41,204 nucleotides of DNA from an uncultured Eubacteriales bacterium. Its GTDB lineage: Bacteria > Bacillota > Clostridia > Lachnospirales > Lachnospiraceae. Shown here piece after piece: positions 23,721 through 30,775 of this stretch (within the stretch, counting starts at the first letter, position 1; every line of letters starts with the position of its first letter). The stretch is from the NCBI GenBank assembly GCA_951800645.1, contig CATOIK010000021.1:1-41204 (forward strand). The letters are read 5' to 3'. The translations under genes and the position numbers were made by a program. The notes below the pieces were generated by a model. The model ran no database searches. It saw nothing but the letters and a program-made list of their open reading frames with translations, and was not told where the DNA came from.

Positions 23721-24860
23721 ATGCCGCCATTACAATTATTGATTAAACCGGCTTCCGGAAATTGCAATTTGCGGTGTCGTTACTGCTTTTATACCGATGA
23801 GATGGAAAAGCGGGAGACAGCCAATTACGGCATCATGTCGGAGGAGACCTTGGAAGCGCTGGTAAAGCGGGCGCTTGAGTTTGCAGAGGGAAGCTGCGGA
23901 TTTGCATTCCAGGGAGGAGAGCCAACGCTGGCCGGATTGGATTTTTACAAAAAACTGCTGGAATTACAGGAGAAGTATAATACAAAAAAGATAAGAATAC
24001 AGAATTCAATCCAAACCAACGGATACAAACTGGGGGAGGAATGGGCCGGGTTTCTGGCGCAGAATCACTTCCTGGCAGGAGTGTCTTTGGACGGCGTGGT
24101 GCACACCCATGATGCTTACCGGATCGATGCAGGCGGAAAAGCCACATTTTCGGAGGTTATGAAAACACTGGAGCTGTTTGACCGGTATCAGGTAGAATAC
24201 AATATTCTGACCGTGGTGAACCGGCGTACAGCGGAGCGGATTTCCCGGATTTATCAATTCTATGCAAAGCACCATTGGAAATATCTTCAGTTCATTGCCT
24301 GTCTGGATCCGTTGGAGGAGATTCCGGGCCAGCGGGAGTATTCTCTCACGCCGGAAGCCTATGGAAAGTTCCTGGTGGAATTGTTTGATCTGTGGTATCT
24401 GGACTGGAAAAAGGGCATACAGCCCAGCATTCGGATGTTTGAGAATTATATTGGGATTTTGATGGGGTACATACCGGAGGCCTGCGACCAGCGGGGACAT
24501 TGCAGCCTGCAGAGCGTAGTGGAGGCGGATGGAAGCGTATATCCCTGTGATTTCTATGTGATTGACCGGTATTGGATGGGAAATATACGGGATCAGTCTC
24601 TGAAGGAAATTCTGGAAAAAGGGAAAACACTGAGGTTTGTAGAAGCGTCTCTGGAAAATCGTGATGAGTGCCGGCAGTGCGAGTACGGCTTTATCTGCCG
24701 GGGCGGCTGCCGCAGGAATCGGCAGATAGATGAGAGGGGAACCCTGGGGCTGAATTATTTTTGCTCATCTTATAAGATGTTTTTCCAGGCGGCGCTGCCA
24801 AGGATGGGGGAGATTGCGCAGGAGCTGAGCCGGCGGCAACAAGGGGAGAGAAGGTTATGA
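23721..24860 (+). CDS. anaerobic sulfatase-maturating enzyme (radical SAM/SPASM)
   Basis: A 379-residue radical SAM protein of the anSME group, which oxidises a cysteine or serine in sulfatases to formylglycine. The SAM cluster motif is CNLRCRYC near residue 15, the glycine-rich motif is QGGEPTL, and a C-terminal SPASM region with several cysteines (CSLQS, YPCDFY, CRQCEYGFICRGGC) binds two more clusters. The start at 23721 is chosen because the family begins MPPLxLLIKPASG and GGGG lies 9 bases upstream; an in-frame ATG at 23706 is possible. No sulfatase lies in the window, so the target is elsewhere. ackA overlaps its end by 4 bases. Confidence 0.88.
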   Translation: MPPLQLLIKPASGNCNLRCRYCFYTDEMEKRETANYGIMSEETLEALVKRALEFAEGSCGFAFQGGEPTLAGLDFYKKLLELQEKYNTKKIRIQNSIQTNGYKLGEEWAGFLAQNHFLAGVSLDGVVHTHDAYRIDAGGKATFSEVMKTLELFDRYQVEYNILTVVNRRTAERISRIYQFYAKHHWKYLQFIACLDPLEEIPGQREYSLTPEAYGKFLVELFDLWYLDWKKGIQPSIRMFENYIGILMGYIPEACDQRGHCSLQSVVEADGSVYPCDFYVIDRYWMGNIRDQSLKEILEKGKTLRFVEASLENRDECRQCEYGFICRGGCRRNRQIDERGTLGLNYFCSSYKMFFQAALPRMGEIAQELSRRQQGERRL

Positions 24861-26062
24861 AAATATTGGTGATTAACAGCGGAAGCTCTTCGCTGAAATT
24901 CCAGGTAATTGATTCGGAAACAGAGGCAGTGCTGGTGCGGGGGGTATGTGAGCGCATCGGCATTGACGGCGGATTTACCTATAAAACAGAGAATATTTCT
25001 GTGAAAGAGCAGGCGCCTCTTGCAGACCACAAGGCGGCAGTCAATAAGATTCTGACTACCTTGACGGATGCAAAGATGGGCGTGCTGAAAAGCTTTGAAG
25101 AAATCGATGTGGTAGGACACCGGCTGGTTCACGGCGGCGAGAAGTTTACCGGCTCTGTAGTCATTACAGACGAGGTGATCCAGGCCATGACAGAGTGCAA
25201 TGACCTGGCGCCCCTTCACAATCCGGCTAATTTGGTAGGCGTGGACGCCTGCCGCCAGCTTATGCCGGAAACCCTGATGGTAGGCGTGTTTGATACGGCT
25301 TTTAATCAGACCATGGAGCCCAAGGCTTTCCTTTACGGTCTGCCGTATCGGTTCTATGAGAAATACAAGATTCGCCGGTATGGATTTCATGGCATCAGTC
25401 ACAAATATGTGTCGGCCAGGGCGGCTCAGTTTATGCGCCAGGATCCTAAGCGGGTGAAAACCATCGTCTGTCATTTGGGAAACGGTTCCAGCATCTGCGC
25501 CGTCAAGTATGGCAAGGTGATTGACAATTCCATGGGTTTTACGCCCCTGGAGGGCCTGGTAATGGGAACCCGTAGCGGAGATGTGGATCCGGGGGCGCTG
25601 GAATTTCTGGCAACAAAGGAAAATCTGGATATTCATCAGATTATGACGATATTAAATCAGGAATCCGGCGTGCTTGGGATTTCCAAGAATTTGTCCAGTG
25701 ACTTCCGGGAGCTGAAGGACGCAGGAATCAAGTATAACGAGAAAGCGTCTCTGGCGCGGGAAATTTTCGCCTACAAGGTGGCCAAGTACATTGGAAGCTA
25801 TGCGGCGGCTATGAACGGTGTGGATAACATCGTATTTACTGCTGGCGTAGGGGAAAATGATTCGGATATTCGGGAGGAAATCTGCGAGTATCTGGAATTT
25901 TTGGGCATTGCCATTGACGAGGTAAAGAACCGGGAACAGGCGGAGGCTATCCGCATTTCCGACGGAACCTCCAGGGTCAATGTGCTGGTGATCCGTACCA
26001 ATGAGGAGCTGGAAATTGCCAGACAGGCAGCTGCAGTGGCTGCCCAGATAAAGAAAGCATAG
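24857..26062 (+). CDS. ackA: acetate kinase
   Basis: A 401-residue ASKHA-fold kinase of usual length. It has the N-terminal phosphate-binding segment VINSGSSSLKF (5-15), GHRLVHGG (about 90-97), RRYGFHGISHKY (about 174-185), HLGNGSSICA and the C-terminal VFTAGVGEND. It makes ATP and acetate from acetyl phosphate. The start overlaps the stop of the maturase gene (ATGA), so the two are translationally coupled. No pta lies next to it. Supply of acetyl phosphate may come from an unlinked phosphotransacetylase or from a reductive pathway that releases acetyl phosphate. Confidence 0.97.
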   Translation: MKILVINSGSSSLKFQVIDSETEAVLVRGVCERIGIDGGFTYKTENISVKEQAPLADHKAAVNKILTTLTDAKMGVLKSFEEIDVVGHRLVHGGEKFTGSVVITDEVIQAMTECNDLAPLHNPANLVGVDACRQLMPETLMVGVFDTAFNQTMEPKAFLYGLPYRFYEKYKIRRYGFHGISHKYVSARAAQFMRQDPKRVKTIVCHLGNGSSICAVKYGKVIDNSMGFTPLEGLVMGTRSGDVDPGALEFLATKENLDIHQIMTILNQESGVLGISKNLSSDFRELKDAGIKYNEKASLAREIFAYKVAKYIGSYAAAMNGVDNIVFTAGVGENDSDIREEICEYLEFLGIAIDEVKNREQAEAIRISDGTSRVNVLVIRTNEELEIARQAAAVAAQIKKA

Positions 26063-26084
26063 CAGGCAAAAGGAGGAAACAGCT

Positions 26085-26771
26085 ATGAAATATCGTGTAA
26101 TTGGAGATACTATGCCGGCAGTGGAAATTATGTTTGACGCGCCTGGAGAGAGCATGTACACCCAGTCCGGCGGCATGGCCTGGATGACGGATGGAGTGGA
26201 GATGACTACCAACACCAAGGGCGGGCTGATGAAGGGTCTGGGCCGGATGTTTGCCGGAGAATCTTTGTTTATGGCTACTTACCGGGCTCAGAGGCCAGGG
26301 GCTATGATTGCCTTTGCTTCCACAGTGGCAGGCCGGATCCTTCCGGTGGATGTGTCTGCCACCGGCGGCATGATTTGCCAGAAGGGGGCGTTTCTCTGCG
26401 CAGAGGACGGCGTAGATTTAAACATTACCCTGACTAAAAAGCTGTCTTCCGGCATGTTTGGCGGCGAGGGCTTCATCCTGCAGGATATAAGCGGCCATGG
26501 CATGGTTTTTCTGGAGATTGACGGAGATATGGTGGAGAAGGAGCTGCAGCCGGGAGAAGTGCTGAAGGTGGATACCGGAAATGTAGTGGCCTTTGACCGC
26601 TCTGTCCGCTATGAGATTGAGACTGTAAAGGGGCTGGGAAATATCTTCTTTGGCGGCGAAGGCCTGTTCTTAACCAAGCTGACCGGCCCGGGAAAAGTAA
26701 TTCTGCAGACTCAGAATGTGGCAGAGTTTGCAGGACGGATTGCACGGTTTATTCCCACTTCCGGCAATTAA
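26085..26771 (+). CDS. TIGR00266/AIM24-like family protein
   Basis: A 228-residue, glycine-rich all-beta protein of the TIGR00266 (AIM24-like) family. Repeated segments such as SGGMAWMTDGVEM, GGLMKGLGRMFAGESLF and GNIFFGGEGLFLTKLTGPGKV are typical of this tryptophan-RNA-binding-attenuator-like fold. The function is not established. AAAGGAGG precedes the ATG, 22 bases after ackA, so it is likely co-transcribed. A long palindrome follows before the LacI regulator. Confidence 0.85.
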   Translation: MKYRVIGDTMPAVEIMFDAPGESMYTQSGGMAWMTDGVEMTTNTKGGLMKGLGRMFAGESLFMATYRAQRPGAMIAFASTVAGRILPVDVSATGGMICQKGAFLCAEDGVDLNITLTKKLSSGMFGGEGFILQDISGHGMVFLEIDGDMVEKELQPGEVLKVDTGNVVAFDRSVRYEIETVKGLGNIFFGGEGLFLTKLTGPGKVILQTQNVAEFAGRIARFIPTSGN

Positions 26772-26787
26772 AAATATAATGGGACTG

Positions 26788-26833
26788 TTTGGCAACATAT
26801 ACTGCAACTTTTGTTGCAGTATATGTTGCCAAA
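26788..26833. promoter_or_regulatory. 21-bp perfect palindrome, candidate operator of the LacI regulator
   Basis: TTTGGCAACATATACTGCAAC (26788-26808) and its exact reverse complement (26813-26833) flank TTTT. The right arm contains the -35 TTGCCA of the regulator promoter, so a bound repressor would block it. The core TGCAAC/GTTGCA recurs at 28619-28658 in front of the next operon. It could also act as a terminator for the gene before it, but no T-run follows. Confidence 0.65.
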
Positions 26834-26855
26834 GACTGCAATAATAGAGTATAAT
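26826..26855 (+). promoter_or_regulatory. sigma-70-type promoter of the LacI-family regulator
   Basis: TTGCCA (26826-26831), an 18-base spacer and TATAAT (26850-26855). The -35 lies inside the palindrome, which suggests autorepression. The predicted start of transcription is near 26862, 12 bases before the ribosome-binding site. Confidence 0.7.
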
Positions 26856-26888
26856 AAAAATGATTTGGGGGATGAGGAGGCGATTTTC

Positions 26889-27884
26889 ATTACTATATAT
26901 GATATTGCAGAGCTGGCGGGTGTGTCGCCGAGTACAGTTTCGAGGGCGCTGAATGGGAAACCAGGAGTAAGCAGTAAAAACAGAGCATTGATTCAGGCTG
27001 TTTTGGACAAGTATGATTATATACCGGATGAAGCGGCGAGGATGCTGGGGAAACAGAGGTCCCGTATGGTTGGCGTTGTGACAGATGATTTGAATTCCAA
27101 ACATCAAAACGAGGCCTTTGCCAGATGTCAGAATGAATTGATTGTGAATGGTTATCAGTGTATTCCCCGCAGTATTGGTTCTGAGCCGGATAGTCTGGAA
27201 AAACTGATGGCGGAATTGAAACGGCGTCGGGTGGAAGGGTTGTTGCTGTTTGGTCTGACATTTACAGATCATGAACACCTGGAAAGGGTAATTGAACGCT
27301 GGCTGCCGGAAGTGCCGGTGCTTTTGGTGTATCAAAGCGAGCGTTTTAATCGTGAAAATGTTTATTGTATCGGAGCAAATGAGAGAAAGGGATTTCAGCA
27401 TTGCGTCAGACATCTGGTGGAACGCGGAAGAAAGAAACTGGCTTTGATCGTGGAAGCCGGGCGGGCAAGCCGGGCGAAGATACGAACCTATTTTGAAACG
27501 GCGGTGCAGGAGTATCCGGATTTGGAGTATCGTGTATATATGGATATTCCATCTGGAGCAGAAGGCGGCGAAGATGTGGTTCAAAGAATTTTAAAAGATC
27601 TGCCGGAGGTAGACGGCATTTTATGTACCCAGGATCGGCTGGCCATCGAAGTGATGTATGCGCTGAAGAAGCAGGGAAAACGGATTCCGGAAGACATTTC
27701 GCTGATTGGAGAGGGAAACTCAGAGTTATGTGAAGTGTGCCGCCCAAGATTAACATCTCTGGATACCATGGTAACGGTATCGTCTATGATGTCTGTCCGT
27801 ATTTTGATGGATGTAATGGAGGGGCGTTCTCAAACGCATAAAATTACATTAGAGATGGAATTGGTTAATCGGGAAACTTTATAA
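26889..27884 (+). CDS. LacI-family transcriptional regulator (apparent ATT start)
   Basis: About 331 residues. The N-terminal LacI helix-turn-helix TIYDIAELAGVSPSTVSRAL is at 2-21, followed by the hinge helix (EAARMLGKQRSRMVGVV) and a periplasmic-binding-protein-like effector domain. No ATG, GTG or TTG lies at the expected place. GAGGAGG (26874-26880) is 8 bases before an ATT codon that puts the start exactly where LacI proteins begin. Upstream in-frame alternatives are a TTG at 26865, with no Shine-Dalgarno, and codons inside the palindrome. It precedes a cupin gene, two ICL/PEPM enzymes and an importer, and probably represses the latter operon; the ligand is unknown. Confidence 0.85.
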   Translation: MTIYDIAELAGVSPSTVSRALNGKPGVSSKNRALIQAVLDKYDYIPDEAARMLGKQRSRMVGVVTDDLNSKHQNEAFARCQNELIVNGYQCIPRSIGSEPDSLEKLMAELKRRRVEGLLLFGLTFTDHEHLERVIERWLPEVPVLLVYQSERFNRENVYCIGANERKGFQHCVRHLVERGRKKLALIVEAGRASRAKIRTYFETAVQEYPDLEYRVYMDIPSGAEGGEDVVQRILKDLPEVDGILCTQDRLAIEVMYALKKQGKRIPEDISLIGEGNSELCEVCRPRLTSLDTMVTVSSMMSVRILMDVMEGRSQTHKITLEMELVNRETL

Positions 27885-27895
27885 CAGAAGATACG

Positions 27896-27931
27896 AAAAA
27901 GACTGTCGCTTGTGCGGCAGCCTTTTTCGTT
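27896..27931 (+). terminator. rho-independent terminator after the LacI regulator
   Basis: AAAAAGACTGTCGC pairs with GCGGCAGCCTTTTT (one A-C mismatch) around TTGT, and the T-run is part of the stem end. It starts 12 bases after the stop codon. Confidence 0.85.
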
Positions 27932-28000
27932 TTATAGGAAAATGTCTGCTGACGCAGACTCGCTCCGGCGCGAGAGTCCGGTTCACCGGGCTCTTTTTCA
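27929..28000 (+). repeat. modular intergenic repeat, copy C (second module)
   Basis: TTTTATAGG is joined directly to the second module: GTCTGC-TGAC-GCAGAC, a GC-rich hairpin CTCGC/GCGAG, and AGAGTCCGG-TTCA-CCGGGCTCT followed by TTTT. The first-module core (GGATGCGCACTTCGCGC) is missing. It lies between the convergent LacI and cupin genes. Confidence 0.82.
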
Positions 28001-28017
28001 TGATTTGATAATCAGGA

Positions 28018-28368
28018 TTATTCGTACAGGATCAGAGCGATCATTTCGATGGGTTCATCTCCAATACATGCGAGGCCATGACCTTCGCCGGGGGCGCAGT
28101 ATGTGACATCGCCTGCAGAAACGGTAACAATGGTTCCGTTGTCGTTATAGTGTCCGGTTCCGCTTAAAATGTAATAGGTTTCGCTGTCCCCGGTGTGAAT
28201 ATGATAGCCGATTTCGGAGTTGGGATAGACGGTGGTATGGCCAAAAACCCGGCCCTTCTGGCTCATTTCATCTGGCCCGTTTAACAGGCTGCGGACGGTG
28301 ATTTCTCCAACACCATTGAAGGGGGCTGGTTTACGGACGGTTTCTTTTTCGCTGCTTTTTCGTATCAT
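28018..28368 (-). CDS. small cupin-domain protein
   Basis: A 116-residue single-domain cupin. The metal-binding motif is visible as GYHIHTGDSETYYILSG (about 53-69; two His and one Glu), with the second motif APGEGHGLACIGDEPIEMI (about 91-109; His). It could be an isomerase, a lyase or a small-molecule sensor; the sequence does not decide. GGAGGA lies 7 bases before the ATG on the minus strand. It faces away from the ICL/PEPM-Liv operon and shares the 28369-28682 intergenic region with it, so it may work on the same substrate. Confidence 0.85.
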   Translation of the reverse strand: MIRKSSEKETVRKPAPFNGVGEITVRSLLNGPDEMSQKGRVFGHTTVYPNSEIGYHIHTGDSETYYILSGTGHYNDNGTIVTVSAGDVTYCAPGEGHGLACIGDEPIEMIALILYE

Positions 28369-28586
28369 AGGGATTCCTCCATTTGGATATAAGATAAAAG
28401 TTTAAAGGTACAATGGCGGTTGTCTGGTTTATGCTTTTCACAGATTGTCTGGTAAAAGTGAAACCGATTGCGACAATACAAAATATTTTATCACAGTAAA
28501 AATAGAAAACAAGTAGTCAAATATCACAAAAAATATTTGTTATAAATGGTAAAAGTGCTGGTTTTGTGTATTTGCAAATTCGCATA

Positions 28587-28615
28587 TTGAAATATATTGG
28601 GAAAAGTGCTATTCT
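28587..28615 (+). promoter_or_regulatory. promoter of the ICL/PEPM-Liv operon
   Basis: TTGAAA (28587-28592), a 17-base spacer and TATTCT (28610-28615). It is directly followed by the operator-like motif at 28619. Confidence 0.6.
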
Positions 28616-28618
28616 AAG

Positions 28619-28658
28619 GTTGCAACATAAAACAACCAAAATGAAACAAAAGTTGCAG
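28619..28658 (+). promoter_or_regulatory. operator-like GTTGCA motifs at the operon start
   Basis: GTTGCAAC (28619-28626), itself a palindrome, extended as GCAACATAAAAC, and GTTGCAG (28652-28658) sit at and just after the expected transcription start. GCAACATA and GTTGCAG both occur in the palindrome in front of the LacI gene, so both sites are probably bound by that regulator. Confidence 0.5.
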
Positions 28659-28682
28659 ATGCGATTAGGAGGGATTTGGACT

Positions 28683-29666
28683 ATGGCCAGTAAAAAAACA
28701 TTGCGTCAGATTTTGGATGAGAGTAAAGAGTGTTTCTTAGTTCCGTGTGTGTACGATTGTGCATCAAACCATGCGGTTGAGATGTGTGGATTTCCGGTAA
28801 GCCTTCTTTCCGGCGGCGAGGTTTCTATTTCTTTAAATGGAGTAATTGACTACGGATTTACAAATCTGTCGGATCTGGAGCGGGTGGTAAGCCGTGTAGC
28901 GCAGACTTCTTCTATTCCGTTGATTGCAGATATTGAAGATGGCTTTGGCGGCCCGTTGTCTGTGTATCGTGCAGCAAAGATTTTATCTGCTGCCGGAGCA
29001 GCAGCAATTCAGTTGGAAGATTCTGCTGATATGGAAGAAAGTACAAAAATTCTTCCCCGCGATAAATACATAGCGAAGGTTAGAGCTGCTTTGGAAGGGC
29101 TGAAAGGAACGGATTGTCTGCTGATCGCCCGGAGTAATGCAGATCCTGCAGAGCCGGAACAGATGAAAGAAGGCTGTGAGCGTCTTCAGGAAGCAATCGA
29201 TATTGGCAAAGAAATGGGACAGGATGTAATTGCTATGATGGTTCTGGTTGGCAATATTGAACAGGCGGCAGAAATGGCTAAGATTGTAACCGGGCCGAAG
29301 ATTTTTGCAGATGTTCGTGCATATAAGGGAGAGGACGGTCATTACCATCCATCAGTAACGATGGAGGAACTGACGCCGTTAGGATTTAAAATGTGCAGCA
29401 GCCATTACACCATGAAAGCGGCTATGGAGGGTATGCTGGAGCACGGCCTTGTGAATTTCAAAAATCAGAGTGTAGCATATTCCTTCGAGAATGCTCCGGC
29501 GTCTGGTATTGAAAGCTTTTCCTGTTCCGGAATGTTTGATCCCCAGGCTTATCTTGCACTGGAAAATAACTTTACCCGTGGAAATAAGGAGTACACGATC
29601 GTAGGCCATCAGGTAGAGGATTATCCGGAGGGATTTGTTCGCCCGGACATTAAAGATCGTCTGTAA
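28683..29666 (+). CDS. isocitrate lyase/PEP mutase superfamily enzyme, paralogue 1
   Basis: A 327-residue (beta/alpha)8 protein of the ICL/PEPM superfamily. The metal-binding motif appears as IADIEDGFGG (about 80-89) and the second acidic motif as QLED (about 110-113), followed by a catalytic-loop region without the KKCGH signature of isocitrate and methylisocitrate lyases. Members break or form C-C or P-C bonds next to a carboxylate (lyases, oxaloacetate hydrolases, phosphonomutases). Without the Cys it is probably not a classical lyase; a decarboxylase or hydrolase on a 2-oxo- or hydroxy-dicarboxylate is possible. AGGAGGG precedes the ATG. A paralogue follows after 12 bases, then a Liv-type importer. 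Confidence 0.85.
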   Translation: MASKKTLRQILDESKECFLVPCVYDCASNHAVEMCGFPVSLLSGGEVSISLNGVIDYGFTNLSDLERVVSRVAQTSSIPLIADIEDGFGGPLSVYRAAKILSAAGAAAIQLEDSADMEESTKILPRDKYIAKVRAALEGLKGTDCLLIARSNADPAEPEQMKEGCERLQEAIDIGKEMGQDVIAMMVLVGNIEQAAEMAKIVTGPKIFADVRAYKGEDGHYHPSVTMEELTPLGFKMCSSHYTMKAAMEGMLEHGLVNFKNQSVAYSFENAPASGIESFSCSGMFDPQAYLALENNFTRGNKEYTIVGHQVEDYPEGFVRPDIKDRL

Positions 29667-29678
29667 GGGGGGAATGAT

Positions 29679-30719
29679 ATGAGCTTACCTTATATTTTAA
29701 CAAAAGAGGAAAAACGGCCGGCAGAGGATCGTCTGCGGGAACTGGTGGCTGGAGACAGGGCGCTGATTGTGCCGGAGCTTCATGACTGCATGTCCGCAAA
29801 GGCTGCAGAGATGAATGGGTTTGAAGTAATCATGGTTTCCAGTGGAGACCTGGCATGTGCGGTAACTGGAATTCCGGATCTGCAGTTGTTATCGATTGAC
29901 GATTTTGTACGGGTAACTGAACAGATTACGAGAATGACACCGACGCCTTTGATTATAGATGCGGATGACGGCTTTGGCCTGGGGAGAGCGTTGAATGCTC
30001 AGTATGGCTGCATGAGAATTATGCAGGCAGGCGCAGCCGGGGTGCTGGTTACAGATACTTCTGAATTGGCTCGAAAAGGTCAGCTTTCTATTCCGGATGC
30101 GTGTTTGCGGTTTAAGGCTGCAAGAGCCGGGCTGGATGCAAATGGCCGTCATGGTTTTTTGGTTGCCCGTTGTGACAGTGATCTGGTAGGCGCGTTTGAT
30201 GAGACGGTGGAGCGCTGTGCAGCATATATCGATGCAGGCGCTGATATGCTTTGTATTTTATGGATGCATAAAATTCCGGATCGGAAGCTGAAACTGGAAA
30301 TGTGTCGGAAATTAAGAGATGCATTGAATGAAAAGGGCGAAAAATACAGAGACTTCCCCATGTGGTATCCGGATTTATGCGGAAAGGCTCACGATCCGGA
30401 AGAGGTTTCCATGAAAGATTTGAATGAGCTGGGGGTTTATAAATTAGTAGGAATTCATTTCAGTGCTCATGCGGCTATGTTGGCTATGCTGGATGTCGGG
30501 CGTCATGTTATGATGGAACAGACCAATGATTATGTGGACTATCATTTTGATGAGACTGGCTATAAGACATTTACTACCATGAGTATGTTTGGGCTGACAG
30601 ATGGAAGCTGGGTGGAAGCGGAAAATGCGTTTGTTCGTGAACCGCAGGATTCTGTGGCACAACGGAATGCAGATTATTTTGTGAGAAAAGACGATGTGCA
30701 TGATCCGGATGGTAAATAA
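29679..30719 (+). CDS. isocitrate lyase/PEP mutase superfamily enzyme, paralogue 2
   Basis: A 346-residue protein related to the preceding one. It keeps the metal motif IIDADDGFGLG (about 92-102), but has VLVTDTSE where the first has QLED, and also lacks KKCGH. It adds an aromatic-rich segment (DFPMWYPDLCGKAHDPEEV, about 226-244) and a shared C-terminal motif FTTMSMFGLTDGSWVEAENAF matching FSCSGMFDPQAYLALENNF of paralogue 1. The two may form a hetero-oligomer or act on successive intermediates. AAGGGGGG precedes the ATG. Product and substrate are unknown. Confidence 0.83.
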   Translation: MSLPYILTKEEKRPAEDRLRELVAGDRALIVPELHDCMSAKAAEMNGFEVIMVSSGDLACAVTGIPDLQLLSIDDFVRVTEQITRMTPTPLIIDADDGFGLGRALNAQYGCMRIMQAGAAGVLVTDTSELARKGQLSIPDACLRFKAARAGLDANGRHGFLVARCDSDLVGAFDETVERCAAYIDAGADMLCILWMHKIPDRKLKLEMCRKLRDALNEKGEKYRDFPMWYPDLCGKAHDPEEVSMKDLNELGVYKLVGIHFSAHAAMLAMLDVGRHVMMEQTNDYVDYHFDETGYKTFTTMSMFGLTDGSWVEAENAFVREPQDSVAQRNADYFVRKDDVHDPDGK

Positions 30720-30775
30720 ATGAACCTAATGATCGAGTGAGAGTGATATAAAAGAAAATGGAGGAGGAAATTTTC

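Larger units (their letters stand above)
28369..28682. promoter_or_regulatory. AT-rich divergent control region with short repeats
   Basis: This 314-bp gap holds no gene. It has three copies of a GGTAAAAGTG-like element (near 28453, 28549 and 28599), two TTGTCTGGT copies (near 28420 and 28444), paired ATCACA motifs, and the plus-strand promoter and operator listed separately. It probably serves both the cupin and the ICL/PEPM operon. Confidence 0.5.

Noticed and set aside
28569..28586. TGG...TTGCA upstream of the ICL/PEPM operon as a sigma-54 promoter
   Set aside because: The distance between GG and GC is 14 instead of 12 bases, outside the strict sigma-54 spacing.
28683..29666. Annotation of the first ICL/PEPM protein as isocitrate or methylisocitrate lyase
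   Set aside because: The KKCGH catalytic motif is missing and the protein is too short for isocitrate lyase; only superfamily membership is supported.
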